NCBI GenBank assembly: GCA_025267735.1
Contig: CM046299.1
Span: 38,516,887-38,580,886 of the forward strand
Source: Mactra quadrangularis
Taxonomy: Eukaryota > Mollusca > Bivalvia > Venerida > Mactridae
Direction of reading: 5' to 3'
DNA length: 64,000 nucleotides
Below are positions 42,476 through 55,100 of the stretch, one piece after another. The translations under genes and the position numbers were made by a program. The notes beneath the pieces were generated by a model, which worked only from the letters and a program-made list of their open reading frames with translations, did not search any database and was not told the origin of the DNA. Every line of letters begins with the position of its first letter. Position 1 is the stretch's first letter.

Positions 42476-43183
42476 GAGTAGAAGGAAATGTAATATATCA
42501 ATAAAACCAGGAAGAAAAAATCCCACCAGTAAATCTTGTGAGCATGACAAGTCTGTATTATACAAGGAATATGAAGAGCGTGAAGCATGAGGAAAAGTTC
42601 AATTATAAATCATTTTCAACATTGTATTACATGATTGGTGAAGGAAGCAAATAAGATGACATCATATCAGTACTTAATCAAGGAACTAGAATCATTTTAC
42701 ATTGGACATTATTTTGTTGTAGAAATTTTGTTCACACAAATTTTGTTCATGGCTCGAGGATTGCAAATCCAAACTAGTTGTAATTCTATACAATATAACT
42801 ATTTAAGCACTTGGTCTCCCAACCAAAATATTCAGACACCTTTGTTTGATCCCTTTTACTTCTTGCGTGAAGCATCTTCAGATGAGGGACTACAGTTTTA
42901 TAGGAGAGCTGATTTGTAATGTGGTATTAGGGGTTTCAAGCCACCCCCCCCTCAACCACCAGTCCCTCCACACTTAATTCTGTCCCTGAGAATTTAATTA
43001 GCTTTAGGCAATAAAAGTCAACAGTTTTGTCCCATTATTTTCAAATGTTCCAGTCGTATAACTAAAGTCAAGTTTTATTACAATAAAATGTGAACTGAAG
43101 ATCATCTCATTAACTAAAACATACAAGCATGTAAAATATGGTGCAACAGTGCAATAATCTACATTACTATCAAGAAACTAACT

Positions 43184-44418
43184 ATAGGCAGATCCGGTGG
43201 ATGCTCGCCCATATGTTTCAGATAGATCTTATAGTTTTGTAGTTTCTATTGTTTACATGCTTCGTTATTCTGCTAACAGTGTATAATGGAGTTGAGACTG
43301 ATTCAAAAGTTTACAATATCTGCTTGACTCAAGATACATACAATATCTCACCGACTCAAGCTATATACAATATCTACTTGACTCAAGATACATACAATAT
43401 CTCACCGACTCAAGCTATATACAATATCTGCTTGACTCAAGATACATACAATATCTCACCGACTCAAGCTATATACAATATCTCACCGACTCAAGCTATA
43501 TACAATATCTCACTGACTCAAGCTATATACAATATCACAATGACTCAAGATATACATGTTAACAATATCTCATTGACTCAAGCTATATACAATATCTCAC
43601 TGACTCAAGATATACATGTTAACAATATCTCATTGACTCAAGCTATATACAATATCACAATGACTCAAGATATACATGTTAACAATATCTCATTGACTCA
43701 AGCTATATACAATATCTCACTGACTCAAGATATACATGTTAACAATATCTCATTGACTCAAGCTATATACAATATCACAATGACTCAAGATATACATGTT
43801 AACAATATCTCATTGACTCAAGCTATATACAATATCTCACTGACTCAAGCTATATACAATATCTGCTTGACTCAAGATATATACAATATCTCATTGACTC
43901 AAGCTATATACAATATCTCACTGACTCAAGATATATACAATATCTCAATGACTCAAACTATATACAATATCTCATTGACTCAAGCTATATACAATATCTC
44001 ACTGACTCAAACTATATACAATATCTCATTGACTCAAGCTATATACAATATCTCATTGACTCAAGCTATATACAACATCTCATTGACTCAAGCTATATAC
44101 AATAAGAACCAAAAGATATATACAATATCTCACTGTATATATCTGTTTACAATATCTCACTGACTCAAACTTTATACAATAGTGTGGGTCCAAACTTTTC
44201 CAGGGGGGGTTCCTAACTTTTAAACCACAACCACATTATATACATTTTGCAAACTACATACATTAAATCCATGTTAAACACCAAGAAAAATTGCTTCATG
44301 CTACTTAAAAATGACTTACAGTCAAGAAATACACTAATGGACAGGTACATTTGGGAAATTCCAGGGGGTCTCCGGACCACCCCCCTGAACCCCCCCCCCC
44401 CCCGCTAGACCCGCCTAT
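43184..44418. mobile_element. MITE with AGGCGGATC-type ends, copy 3, expanded by a satellite
   Basis: Starts ATAGGCAGATCCGGTGGATG, includes 'tgcttcgttattctgctaacagtgtataatggagttg' shared with copy 2, and ends with 'tttttaagtagcatgaagcaatttttct' in reverse and GCTAGACCCGCCTAT. The 27-bp tandem array at 43310-44180 sits in its centre. Confidence 0.65.
43310..44180. repeat. 27/33-bp satellite with a TGACTCA site in every unit
   Basis: Unit ACAATATCTCATTGACTCAA-GCTATAT, about 30 copies, with an interspersed 33-base variant carrying GATATACATGTTA. Both lengths are multiples of 3, so the array stays open (43249-44163) as repeats of YNISLTQAI. The only upstream start in frame is TTG, inside MITE sequence, so I do not call it a gene. 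Each unit has a consensus AP-1 motif TGACTCA. Confidence 0.9.
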
Positions 44419-44936
44419 ACATGCATAGATGTATAATAAAAGCATTAAAGACGAGATATAATTCACAGTATGAAATAGCATGTCAATTTAATCTCATGTG
44501 GATAAAAATACATCCCACAAAGTTTATAATAATATACCAGTTTGTTTGCATGAATAAATACCATTTTGTTTTTTGTTTGGTCGAATACGCATATAAATCT
44601 TACTGCAGATCTATCTACAAAACATATCGAACAAACACGTATTTTACTGTACTTATAGGTAAACAGAGTAAAAAGGGTTAAAAGCTATTAAATTTGTAAA
44701 AGCTTATCACATTTCATATATCGTACGATTCTGAAATAAAACTACAGGCTAATGTTGATAAATAATTAGAATGTACAATACGAGGCGTATCTTAAAACAA
44801 TAATCCATTTTAACAGGTTTAACTGTATATGTATTGCGTTTAAATTTATTGCACGATAATTGGCGCAGCATATGGAAACAACTACATAATTATGAAATGC
44901 AACTCTTTATATAAAGCATAGAAAATGTTATCTTAC

Positions 44937-44990
44937 CTTCAACGTGAAAGTAACTCAAAGAAAAAACAACAATCAGTCTTATAAATTTAA
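44937..44990 (-). promoter_or_regulatory. Possible 5' leader exon of ACSL (3' end at 44937)
   Basis: On the minus strand CACGTTGAAG is followed by a good donor gtaagataac. It could be the leader exon joined to the ACSL start exon at 37405, giving GAAG-AATG. The upstream edge is arbitrary; no clear TATA or initiator was identified. Low support. Confidence 0.25.
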
Positions 44991-45165
44991 ATGTGTAATC
45001 TAACACTGAACTAGTTATTTTACATTACATGTCATCTGTGTGTATAAATTCTATTTATAAATTGCTGGTACACACAAGGTCTTGGGGAACATAGCCATTA
45101 GTAAAACTGTGGTATTTTCGAAATATTTCAGTTTAGTCCATATGCTGTATTCGCATAGATTTAGA

Positions 45166-45293
45166 CACAGGCTGTCTGCATAAAATAGTCCCCTTAAATA
45201 AAATATTGTATACACACATATACATGTATAGTACATGTGTATATGTGAATACAAAATTTTTTAAGGGTGACTATTTTATGTCGACAGCCTGTG
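45166..45293. mobile_element. 128-bp near-palindromic hAT-type MITE
   Basis: CACAGGCTGTCTGCATAAAA is mirrored by TTTTATGTCGACAGCCTGTG, with arms of about 58 bases. It is flanked by 8-base duplications GATTTAGA (45158-45165) and GATTTATA (45294-45301), one mismatch. The centre is an ATACATGTA palindromic stretch. Confidence 0.8.
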
Positions 45294-45654
45294 GATTTAT
45301 ATCGGTGATAGAAATTATCCATTTAAGCCACGTAGCTCTATTTATGTGCCTCGCTGTGCAAAAGGGGGTACATTAAGACTATTTATGAAAATATGATATG
45401 TACACGTGGTTAAAGACACAACTCATAAATTTTGGACATCAAAGGAAAATTGTAGTATAGTGGTTACATCATAATAGAGGTGAAAATTTCAAGTATTACA
45501 TGTTTCATGACTTTTTCGTGTTTGCTAGCAAGTGAAATAAATTGAGGCCCACTCATAGGTATATTGATAAAATTACTAGTACTGCACTTATGAATTTCTC
45601 TGACAAAATTGAGTAAGTAAATTGTTTTTGCTGCGCGTGGTTCCCATTATCGTT

Positions 45655-45714
45655 CCCAGACGATATCAAGATTCTCGATACTAGTTAGATCGAGAATCTC
45701 GGGGTACGAGAATG
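45655..45714. repeat. Hairpin related to the 46256 MITE
   Basis: GATTCTCGATACTAGTTAGATCGAGAATC forms a hairpin followed by GGGGTACGAGAATG, the same terminal word as the MITE at 46256-46332. Another relative (CCTCGTACCCAGAAG...GATTCTCGATC) begins at 47466. Probably decayed copies. Confidence 0.5.
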
Positions 45715-46255
45715 CTGGTTCCAAACTGATCGTAATTCAGACAATATTTCCACCAATAAAAAAGGATATAAGATTAAATTAGCAAACAACATTTAATTAA
45801 GCAGACGACAATTCTCTTCCTAGCTGGTCAGAGATTAGACATGTATAATAAAAAGGGAAGTATTTTTTATTCATAATTTTTATTCACAATCACTCAAGTG
45901 TCGGCTTCTAATGTCTCGCCATTTGTTTTGACATGCTTTAATATTCACTTCAGTTGTATGAAATATTTTAACTTAAGTTTACACAAAACAGCAAAAATTG
46001 TACTCCATTAGGACATGTTATAGTTTTTGCTATTCCGAATATCAGATACATAAATTCATTTATGTAAACGCTACATTTGAACTGGGTTCATGGACTCATT
46101 GCAGGGCCTCAATGATTGTATTCATTCACCGTGACATACAGAGATTTTACCGTTATATCTCGCCACTAAAAAGCATGCAATACTTGTGTCAAAATCTGTG
46201 ATAAGTTGTACTTTAAATCAAACACAACTCAGATAGGTCTGAGCCTCACTCCATA

Positions 46256-46332
46256 GCATTCTCGTACCCAGAGTCTAGTAGGATTCGCAATGCTAGTATT
46301 GAGAATCCTACTAGACTCTGGGTACGAGAATG
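46256..46332. mobile_element. 77-bp hAT-type MITE with 30-bp perfect arms
   Basis: GCATTCTCGTACCCAGAG at the left and CTGGGTACGAGAATG at the right belong to a perfect inverted repeat of about 30 bases around a 17-base loop. It is flanked by the perfect 8-base duplication ACTCCATA (46248-46255, 46333-46340). Confidence 0.9.
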
Positions 46333-46984
46333 ACTCCATAGATACTTCTTGAAGGACGCTGCTTTAGTTTTATAGTTATGATCTACGACAATGACGTTGC
46401 TTTTTCGATGAAAACATTTAATAAAATGGCGACAGAGATTAGGAAACAGCCAAGACCCTATGGATATTTATAGCTCTTGTTAAATCGATTCCCTGTGGTT
46501 ATTTTCAATGGAATTGCGCACTACAATAGAACCTTAACCTTGACACGGTTCTGCTTCGTGATCTAAAAGAGTTGTAACACAATACAAAATGAATTAAATC
46601 GTTCTATTGAAATTCATAAAAATAATTTAAGTTATAAGCTGTTCCAAAACAATCTGCTAAACTCCCCATTATCTTTAATTACATGTATCACTTGCTGAAG
46701 ATTATCGTTTAAAAGTACCTAAGTGGTAATCTATGAATACTGGTTGGTAAGGGGCCGGGCCAGCCGCCTTTATTTTTTACAACATATTTCAAGAAGTAAA
46801 TCAATGAGTGGTTTCAAACCATTTACAGCGTTTTATGCGTATAAAACCTTTAAACCAACTTTGTCGAAACCAAGTTTACAAAGCCTGGCCATCACATTCG
46901 TTATGTATTATACTGCGATCACCTTTTTAACAGCAATCGTACGATTTTGAAAAGAAGAAGGAATCCAATTTAATTTTGAAACTG

Positions 46985-47170
46985 GTTTTAAAAAGGGGTA
47001 CGAGTTTGAATCCCACCCGGGGTGATGATATCCTTCCATTATGTCAATTTTCCTGAATTTAAAAGGTAAACGAAGAAGCTAAATTCAGCAGTCACGCATG
47101 TAGAAGGGTAGGTGCGTTCAGGACAAGGGTCCAGGAAAAGTTAGGGTAAACAACGACCCTATATACATAT
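46985..47170 (+). mobile_element. SINE family 2, decayed and partial
   Basis: Retains GGGGTACGAGTTTGAATCCC (B-box part of the head), ATATCCTTCCATTATGTCAA and GGTCCAGGAAAAGTTAGGGT. The A-box half and the tail are lost. Confidence 0.7.
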
Positions 47171-47715
47171 AGGGTCCTTGGGTTAAAGGAGCGCTAGTCA
47201 ACTAAACAAAAATTGTGTTTATTGTGGTGTTTGAAATTGGCCTTTTGATTTGATTTTCGATGAGTTAAAATGTTGGCTTCATTCGAAAGTGCGAAGTCTT
47301 AACTAAATATGCATGTATAAGTCTTTGAAATATAATTTAACTAATAATGGGGGGAACTGCCCACTGATTTAACTTGGGTAAAAAAACTACACTTCTTCGA
47401 GTAATATATCTGAAAATGTATGCATAATTTTTTACTCGGAACATTTCCTGCCTCTTATGTCACACCCTCGTACCCAGAAGTTATCAAGATTCTCGATCTA
47501 ATGCCTATGTCAATACTTACCCAAGTTAATACTTACAAGCAGTTTCAATTCTGTCGCATTTCCTTCAATTTGTAAGGGAAACAACCAGTGCGTTCCTCTG
47601 AATAATATATTCGTTGTTATCTCCCTTGTCATGCTTTTTGCAACAATACAGAAGTTCCCGTCAGCGGTTTCTCCCCTTTATTAAAGGAATAGCTTATATT
47701 GAATTGCTATGAAAA

Positions 47716-48020
47716 TGTTACTCGAAGCCTCATGTGCTAAACTCCTTCAATACCATTTGTAAATTTTCAGTAGTCTTAGTTGTTAGTACCAACTTGTATG
47801 CTAGATGTGCTCTCTCCCAAGTTTCAGGCCAATCTGACGTCATGCAGCATTATAGATTTTCTCCACAAACAGGCGGTTTCAATTACTTATACTTTTCTAG
47901 ATTAATACCAATCTGGAATAGCTTGCCTGCGTCAACTGTCTCTATCTGTGTTGTCAACTCTTTTAAGCTGGCTGTTTTGACAATGCAATATATTTTTGCC
48001 ACCCCTGTGAAGTTATGATC
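47716..48020 (+). pseudogene. Non-LTR retrotransposon RT C-terminal fragment
   Basis: An open stretch encodes VSGQSDVMQHYRFSPQTGGF, then YLYFSRLIPIWNSLPASTVS and VNSFK. This is the typical end of jockey/CR1-group reverse transcriptase ORFs, where FxRxIPxWNxLP is conserved. No endonuclease or catalytic FADD region is present, so it is a 5'-truncated relic. It is in the opposite orientation to the two intact LINEs at the right end and is not a close copy of either. Confidence 0.75.
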
Positions 48021-48324
48021 AATGGTGAGCGCAGCCATAAGGGAAAGAGAGAAATTATTATGTAGTACTTTCTTTAGTACTGGAAGGTAATCGTCAAACA
48101 CTGGGGAAGGTATCAGCTTTGTACAGGTAAAAGCTTAGTTCCAGAGATCTATCCTGTCTAGAAGCAGTAAGTCTTAAAACCTAAACCACAGCTGCAACAT
48201 CACTCCATTGTATTTAAGTACCATACATCTAATAACAGGAATAATGTACATGTGTGTACATAACTTTGTGTGTTTTGACATCATCTAATGATATTACTTT
48301 AATAAATGTATGTATCTATTAGCC

Positions 48325-48635
48325 ACCCTGCATCAGTAAGTAGTACGCAAGTCTAGTGATCAAGGGTCATGGGTTCAATTCCTGGGCGAGGCACACTTTT
48401 GTGGAGCTTGGTCATGAAATTTTTGTACAGCCATTTTCCCTCCTACCAATGATTCTTAATAATGTAGGGCAGTTGTCAGTCACTGACTTAAGTATGTGCT
48501 TAGTAGTTAGTTAACAGCTTATTCCAGAGATTTAGCCTTTCAAGGAACAGTGAGTAGGTTGACTGACCGCCATTATATGACCTAAACAAAGTGTTGCTAC
48601 GTCATTAAACCCAACAAAAACAAAACAAAACAAAT
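48325..48635 (+). mobile_element. tRNA-derived SINE, family 1
   Basis: Head 'ccaccctgcatcagtaagtagtacgcaagtctagtgatc' with B box GGGTTCAATTCC, full body, and tail TTAAACCCAACAAAAACAAA. It ends about 40 bases before the unassigned exon at 48673. Confidence 0.88.
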
Positions 48636-48672
48636 GAAATGTATTCTGTTGGTGAGCTTTAAGTAAATTTAC

Positions 48673-48785
48673 CTCTTGAGCTGCCAAATCTGCCAGACAT
48701 TGGGTATGCTTCGAAGTCAATGCTCCTCAGCAATCCATTATCTAATATATTGGACAATTCTTGTGGTATATTTCTTGTATAGTGA
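48673..48785 (-). CDS. Unassigned putative exon
   Basis: 113 bases with an acceptor (gcctag) and a donor (AGAG|gtaaat), open in a single frame throughout: HYTRNIPQELSNILDNGLLR, then SIDFEAYPMSGRFGSSR. I do not recognise the peptide. Its phase does not let it extend the ACSL reading frame: joined to 37405 its frame would end at TGA overlapping the ACSL ATG. It could be a leader exon, part of an unseen minus-strand gene, or chance. Confidence 0.35.
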
Positions 48786-49038
48786 CTAGGCTAGACAACA
48801 CAAAAAACAAATGGCACAATAGAAAATACTCAACACAATTTATTATCAAACAATGTTCAAAGTTATATCATTACATACTACTCATAAGTCTTCAGCAATA
48901 AACTTCTGTGTACTAAAATGTTCATGGTACATTACAAATCACTTTTTTTAAGTATGATCTTATCTTCAAATTTTCACATAAGTTCTTTTATAAATTATAA
49001 GTAAATAACAAAATTTGTGATTTCTAAAACAAAACATT

Positions 49039-49101
49039 TTATAATTCAGGTTTGTTCTCAGGAATCTTTGGGTTGGAGAGGTCAGCAACTGATTGATAAA
49101 T
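49039..49101 (-). CDS. NDUFA4-like exon 4 with stop, residues 81-100
   Basis: Encodes IYQSVADLSNPKIPENKPEL and TAA. Acceptor tttcag. A candidate AATAAA lies at 48844-48839 on the same strand. Confidence 0.78.
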   Translation of the reverse strand: MYQSVADLSNPKIPENKPEL

Positions 49102-52100
49102 CTGAAATGAAAAAAAATATACAAGATAAAATAATTTTTATCATCCCAGAATGACCTAGACAATGACCTCAACCTAAGAACTACAGAATATTAAGTCAAG
49201 GTTAAACTAAAGTAGGAGGGTATTGATTGATGCATATATGTCATAATCAATATTGACAAATACTTTTAACCCTTTACTGGTTGCGACATGTGTGAAAAGT
49301 AGTCATACTTTCACCATTACGCGCTAGGGCTATTTCAAGATGCTCTAATTTCATTACTAATTATCATACAGTTATGCAACTTGGCCAAGTTATTCTCTGG
49401 GTGAATGTCTTTCAGAAAAATCAAGTTAAACCCTGTTACCATGGCAATGCTGGGGTGGAGCAAAAACAGCAAAAAATGCAATTTTCGCTCTTTTTTCCAC
49501 CCAACATTTGCACTTCAAACAGTAATATTTTCCAAAATTGAGGTCTAAAGTGACAGGTCTTTTCAGATACTGAAAACATGTTTTCTTATCAGTATTAGGC
49601 GCCATTTCTCTGCACCCAATGACCCCGATTATTTCTCTGGCGATGAGGGGCACTGCGCCCCCTTCAAACCCCAGCAACGAAGGGGGGGCACATACCCCCT
49701 TCGAAACCCCCCATAGACATCTTTTCATGAGGGAGGCGAGCGGAAAAAAGCCCATTTTTGGGGGACAACTATCCTTTAGTGAAATTCACTAAATTAAGTT
49801 AAAGAGCACCATTTTCATTTAAAGAAAAAAATCATCAGACTGTTCAGTGTAGGAATTTTAGCTTGTTTCAGACTAATGTTAGGAATAATTTAGGAGATGT
49901 TTCAATAATATTCTCTGTAGAACTCAGTGACAGTACCATGTGACTATTACTAAGGTTTTAAGACGTAACAAGTAAACTTGGAGATTAAGAGCTGTAAATT
50001 TCAATTCTTGTCAGATTTCCATAATACCTTAACGAGGCTAAGCAGAAAGGTGTATACTCTTTACTGCGCATTACAATTACAATACCAGTTTCATTATTAC
50101 TTCTTGCAAACATCCTGGAAAACCTACCAAAATTAAATTTCTTTTACAGAACTGTAGTGCACTGAAAAGGAATACTGTAGGTAGATTTTCCATGGAGTTT
50201 GCATGGAAACCTGACAAAGATTAAAATACTTACAGCTATATATAACTCTAAGTTGAGACAGATTGTCATAGTCACATTGTTTGGCCATCAGGAGATATGT
50301 ACAACAAATCTATTTGACTACAAAAAAATGTTATATGAAATAAATAAATGTTCTAATTGTATCTGTAGTATCATTACTTAATCTTTCCCTAATCATGGAT
50401 ATAAATCGCTGCTGTTCTTGGAGAGGTATATTTCTCCAGACCTATGCCATTTACCAGTAGTAAGAGTCATAAATTAATTTTCTATTACAATTTGTACTTA
50501 AATATATTTTGCAGATGATAACTATACCATCATGCAATAAAAACTGGTAAATATTTCAATACTTACAGGAATCCTTTCAGTTGGTTTCACATCAGAGCGT
50601 TCTTTATTCTTCAACAAACTGAAAACAAAAGCATACTCGTATTAACCTTAGGGTGTAAACCTATAATTGTCAAACTAAATCACATAAATTTCAAATGGTA
50701 TAAAATCAGTTTTCTAAAACTCTGGAGCATAAATGATTCAGGAAAAAAAATTGCCTTGTTTTAATATTAGGAATTTCTAAGCATTTAAAGAAACAAAATT
50801 AACAGTAACTAACTAAACTAAGTAGTGAATAATTTCCCATGAAAGTTATTATTACCAAATAAATCAAAAGAAAAGAAGGCTTCTTACATTGTATCCTGAT
50901 AACTGAGTAATTTCCAACAATACCAAGCACATACAACACATCCACCAGCGGTGAAAACATATAATGGCAATATCTGAAATATACATATAAATGATTTATA
51001 TAAATTTTCAGTCATTTTATCGGGTTGCTCACTTACATGTAAAAACAAACTAGCCATTTATAGTAACACAAACAGAATTTCATCTCAATTCACTACCAAT
51101 GTGGACACATAATATTAAACATGCTGTATTTTTTTCTTTTAAGTTTTATAAATGTTTTTGGCTAAAAAAGCCTTTATCAAAAATGATTTAATTAATAGAA
51201 TACATAATAAATGACTTCTTTTTACTCTTACATGACAATAATTTATATATTAAGTCCTGCAATATGACAAATATAAGTTCTTGTTAACTTTAAATTAAAG
51301 TGATTGGTTAGCTGATTGACTGATGAAGCATAAAAACAAATGTGAAAATGGACTGATTATACACACAGACGTAATTTTATGAGATGGCTGTTAACAAGAT
51401 GACACTAATCCCTTTAATTAAGTGTTCACTTTGATAGTGACTTGAGACATGAATACACCAGTAAGATAATAATATAAGGATCAAATTGATACGGGTCAAA
51501 TACAGGTATTCAATATAATAAAATTTTCGTGTGGTGGGTCATAACCCTATTTTGAGCTCGGGTCAACTCCTTAGAACCTTAGTTAATTTTGAATGAATTA
51601 CATCTCACGCTACAGGCCTTTTTTCATTATATAACTGGGGCCGTTAACAGGTGCCTTCCCCTCTTGAAATTTCTTTAAAATCATGCAGTTTTCTCCAAAT
51701 TTGGAGTTAACCTTGTATATTTTGTTCCCCTTTCTAAGAAATAGCGATAAAATTTCCCCAAATGTTCTATATATATAAAGACCCCAGGCCCCTTCCCCAA
51801 GTACTGAAAAAAACTTAAAAAGCTCTGCGCTATCATTTCTATTTTATGTGATGGTCTAAAAACTCTAAGCGGACTTGCAGCTCAACTTGTAACAAGTGAC
51901 TTAGTTAACATTACATAGTCAAGTTGGTGGGGAAGTTGGAAATTATGATGCCATGTTACAAATCAGGGCTGTCATGATATACTGGTATACCAGTATATTG
52001 CAATACGCAGTTGGAACAAATTTAAACTGGAAAAAGGAGCGGTAACTATAACTTTATCAGCTGGCTTCTGTTAACATGTAAGAAACAGGTTTATACAAAG

Positions 52101-55100
52101 TTTGAATGATATTTGACTTTAGCACATTTTGGTACTTTATTTATTTGTTTAAACCTTTGAACACACAATATGCCTCAATTTTTTATATTTTATTTTTATT
52201 TTTACAAGACCTGTTAGGCAACTCCACTTAAAAATATTTTTATGACTGTCAAAGCCATTTTATGCACCGGGAACAAAACAACATTTAACAAGAGCTCCGC
52301 TGGGCGGGGCATTATACGCCCGTGTGCAGTCCATGCTGTGTTCTATCTCATATGAAGTCCCTGTGACCTTGACCAATGACCCCGGGATCTCAGAATAGGT
52401 CCCATCCTTAACTGGAGGGCTATCCAAAGCAAAGATTTTGAGAACCTAGGTACAGCCATGGTTGAGTTATCACCAACACAAAGTTTTCCCAAACAAACTT
52501 CCAGTGACCTTGACCCTGGGGCCTCAGAACCAAAAGTTCTCGCCCTTGACCCAAAGAGTATTGATACATAAAATTTGGTGATCTTAGGTAAAGTTGGTTG
52601 TTGGACAAGGTTTTTCCTCATGATTTTTCTTGTGACTTTGACCTTTAACCCAGGGACCTAAAACCAAAGGGGCATATGCTAGACATTTAGGCTACCCTTA
52701 AATAAAATTTGGTAAACCTAGGTACAATCATTATTGAGTTACTGTCCGGAAAATGTTTCAATATGAATTAAGAAGTCCCTGTGACCTTGACTTTTGACCC
52801 TGGGGTCTCCAAATCAAAAGAGAACATCCAATACCAAAGAGCTATCAACACATTACATCTTGACAAATGGGCTGATCCACATAAAATTTGGTTAACCTAG
52901 GTACAATCATTGTTTAGTTATTGTCCGGACAAGGATTTTCCATATGATGCCCCTGTGACCTTGACCTTTGACCCAAAACCAATTGGGAACATCCTTGACA
53001 CATGGGCTACCCTCACATAAAATTTGGTGAACTAAATTCATGTTACTTATTAAATATAGCATTATTTCCATTGTTTGCCATTTTGACTTTATTAACATAT
53101 TGATTGAACATTTGAAGTCACTGCTTGGTAATTTGATATCATCTGGATGATGGTTTAAACTTGACCCAGGGGTCCTCAAAACCAATAGGGAACATCCTTG
53201 ACACATGGGCTACTCTCACATGAAATTTGGTGAACCTAGGTACAGTCATTGTTGAGTAATTACCCGGACAATGTTTTTCAATATGATGCCCCTGTGACCT
53301 TGACCTTTGACCCAGGGGCCCCAAAACAAATTGGGCATAACCTTGACACATGGGCTACTCTCATGTAAAATTTAGTGAACCTAGGTACATTGGTGGTTCA
53401 GTTATTGTCTGGACATGGTTTTTCCATATGATGCCTCTGTGACCTTGACCTTTGGGCCTGGGGCCCCAAAACCTATTGGGAACATCCTTGACACAAGGGC
53501 TACCTTCACATAAAATTTTGTGAACCTAGGTACAGTCGTTGATGAGTTATTGTCCAAACAAGGTTTTTCAATATGATGCCCCTGTGACCTTGACCTTTGA
53601 CCCAGGAGCCCCAAAACCAATAGGACATAACCTTAACACAAGGGCTACCCTCACATAAAATTTGGTGAACCCAGGTACATTGGTGGTTCAGTTATTGTCT
53701 GGACACGGGTTTCATTGTTTGCCATTTTTACTTTATAAACATATTGATAGAACATTTGAAGTCATAGCTTGGTAATTTGATATCTTCTGGTTTAAGGTTT
53801 AAACTTAACCCTGTTTCCCCAAAACTGATAAGGTACATCCTTGACACATGGGCTACTCTCACATGAAATTTGGTGAACTTAGGTGCAGTTATTGCTGATT
53901 TACTACACGGACAATGTTTTTCAATATGATGCTCCTGTGACCTTGACCTTTGACCCAGGGGCCCCAAAACCAATAGGACATAACCATGACACATGGGCTA
54001 CTCTCACATAAAATTTGGTGAACCTAGGTACATTGGTGGTTCAGTTATTGTCCGGACAAAGTTTTTCCATATTATGCCACTGTGACCTTGACCTTTGAAC
54101 CTGGGGCCCCATAAACCTGTAGGGCACATCTTTGACACATAGGCTACTCTTACATAAAATTTGGTGAACCTAGGTACAGTCGTTGAGTTATGGTCCGGAC
54201 AAGGTTTTTCAATATGATGTCCCTGTGACCTTGACCTTTGACCCAGGGGCCCCAAAACCGATTGGGAACATACTTGACACATGGGCTACTCTCACATAAA
54301 ATTTGGTGAACCTAGGTAGATTGGTTGTTAAGTTATTGTCAGGACAAGTTTTTTCCCCATATGATGCCACTGTGACCTTGACCTTTGACCCAGGGGCCCC
54401 AAAACAGATAGGGAACATCTTTGACACATGGGCTACTCTTACATTAAATTTGGTGAACCTAGGTACATTGGTGGTTCAGTTATTGTCCAGACAAGTTTTA
54501 CCTATTTTAAGTCCCAGTGACCTTGACCTTTAACCCTGGGCTCTCAAAATCAATAGGGAACCTCCTTCAGCCAAGGGCTATCCACACATAAAATTTGAGG
54601 AACCTAGGCACATCCTTTCTTGAGTTATCATCCGGACAAGCAATTGTCCACGGACGGACAGACGGACAACAGCATAACATAATACGACCGTTTTTTCAAA
54701 ACGGGCGTATTAAAACCCTCTCTAGGGCCTCTTATTTTTTCCACCGAATTTGACAGCGTTTAGTCCCACCCACATATGTCTGCTATTGACTGCAGCAATT
54801 CCATTCATGAAAATAATGCAGCAGACAAACTTTGTGCGAAAATCCGAGTAGTGGATTGGGTTTTCTTCGAATAAAATTAGTTTTGGGTGACATGGTGATA
54901 CAAAACATTTACGTGATTTCGATTTTATTGATGGTTTATGGAAAAGTAAGTTTATTCACTATTTAAAACGGCATAGGTAAATTTTTGTTCGTAATTAAAA
55001 CAGATGACATGTGACCTACAAAATGTTGTCACTGCAATCATCGGTAGGTGGCGCATCTGTAAGAACAACAACAAAGGGACAGTACTGTGATATTTCCAAA

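Noticed and set aside
43249..44163. 304-codon open frame as a repetitive protein gene
   Set aside because: It opens only at TTG, upstream sequence is MITE, and openness follows from 27- and 33-base units being multiples of 3. Kept as a satellite.
46723..46950. 75-codon plus-strand frame
   Set aside because: No recognisable domain, no splice support and ordinary AT-rich composition; not called.
48673..48785. Exon as part of the ACSL protein
   Set aside because: Its end phase does not match any ACSL exon in a way that keeps the start region, and joining to 37405 gives an immediate stop.
49426..49755. 109-codon minus-strand frame
   Set aside because: It lies in a repeat that recurs at 23560 with stops, so it is not a gene.
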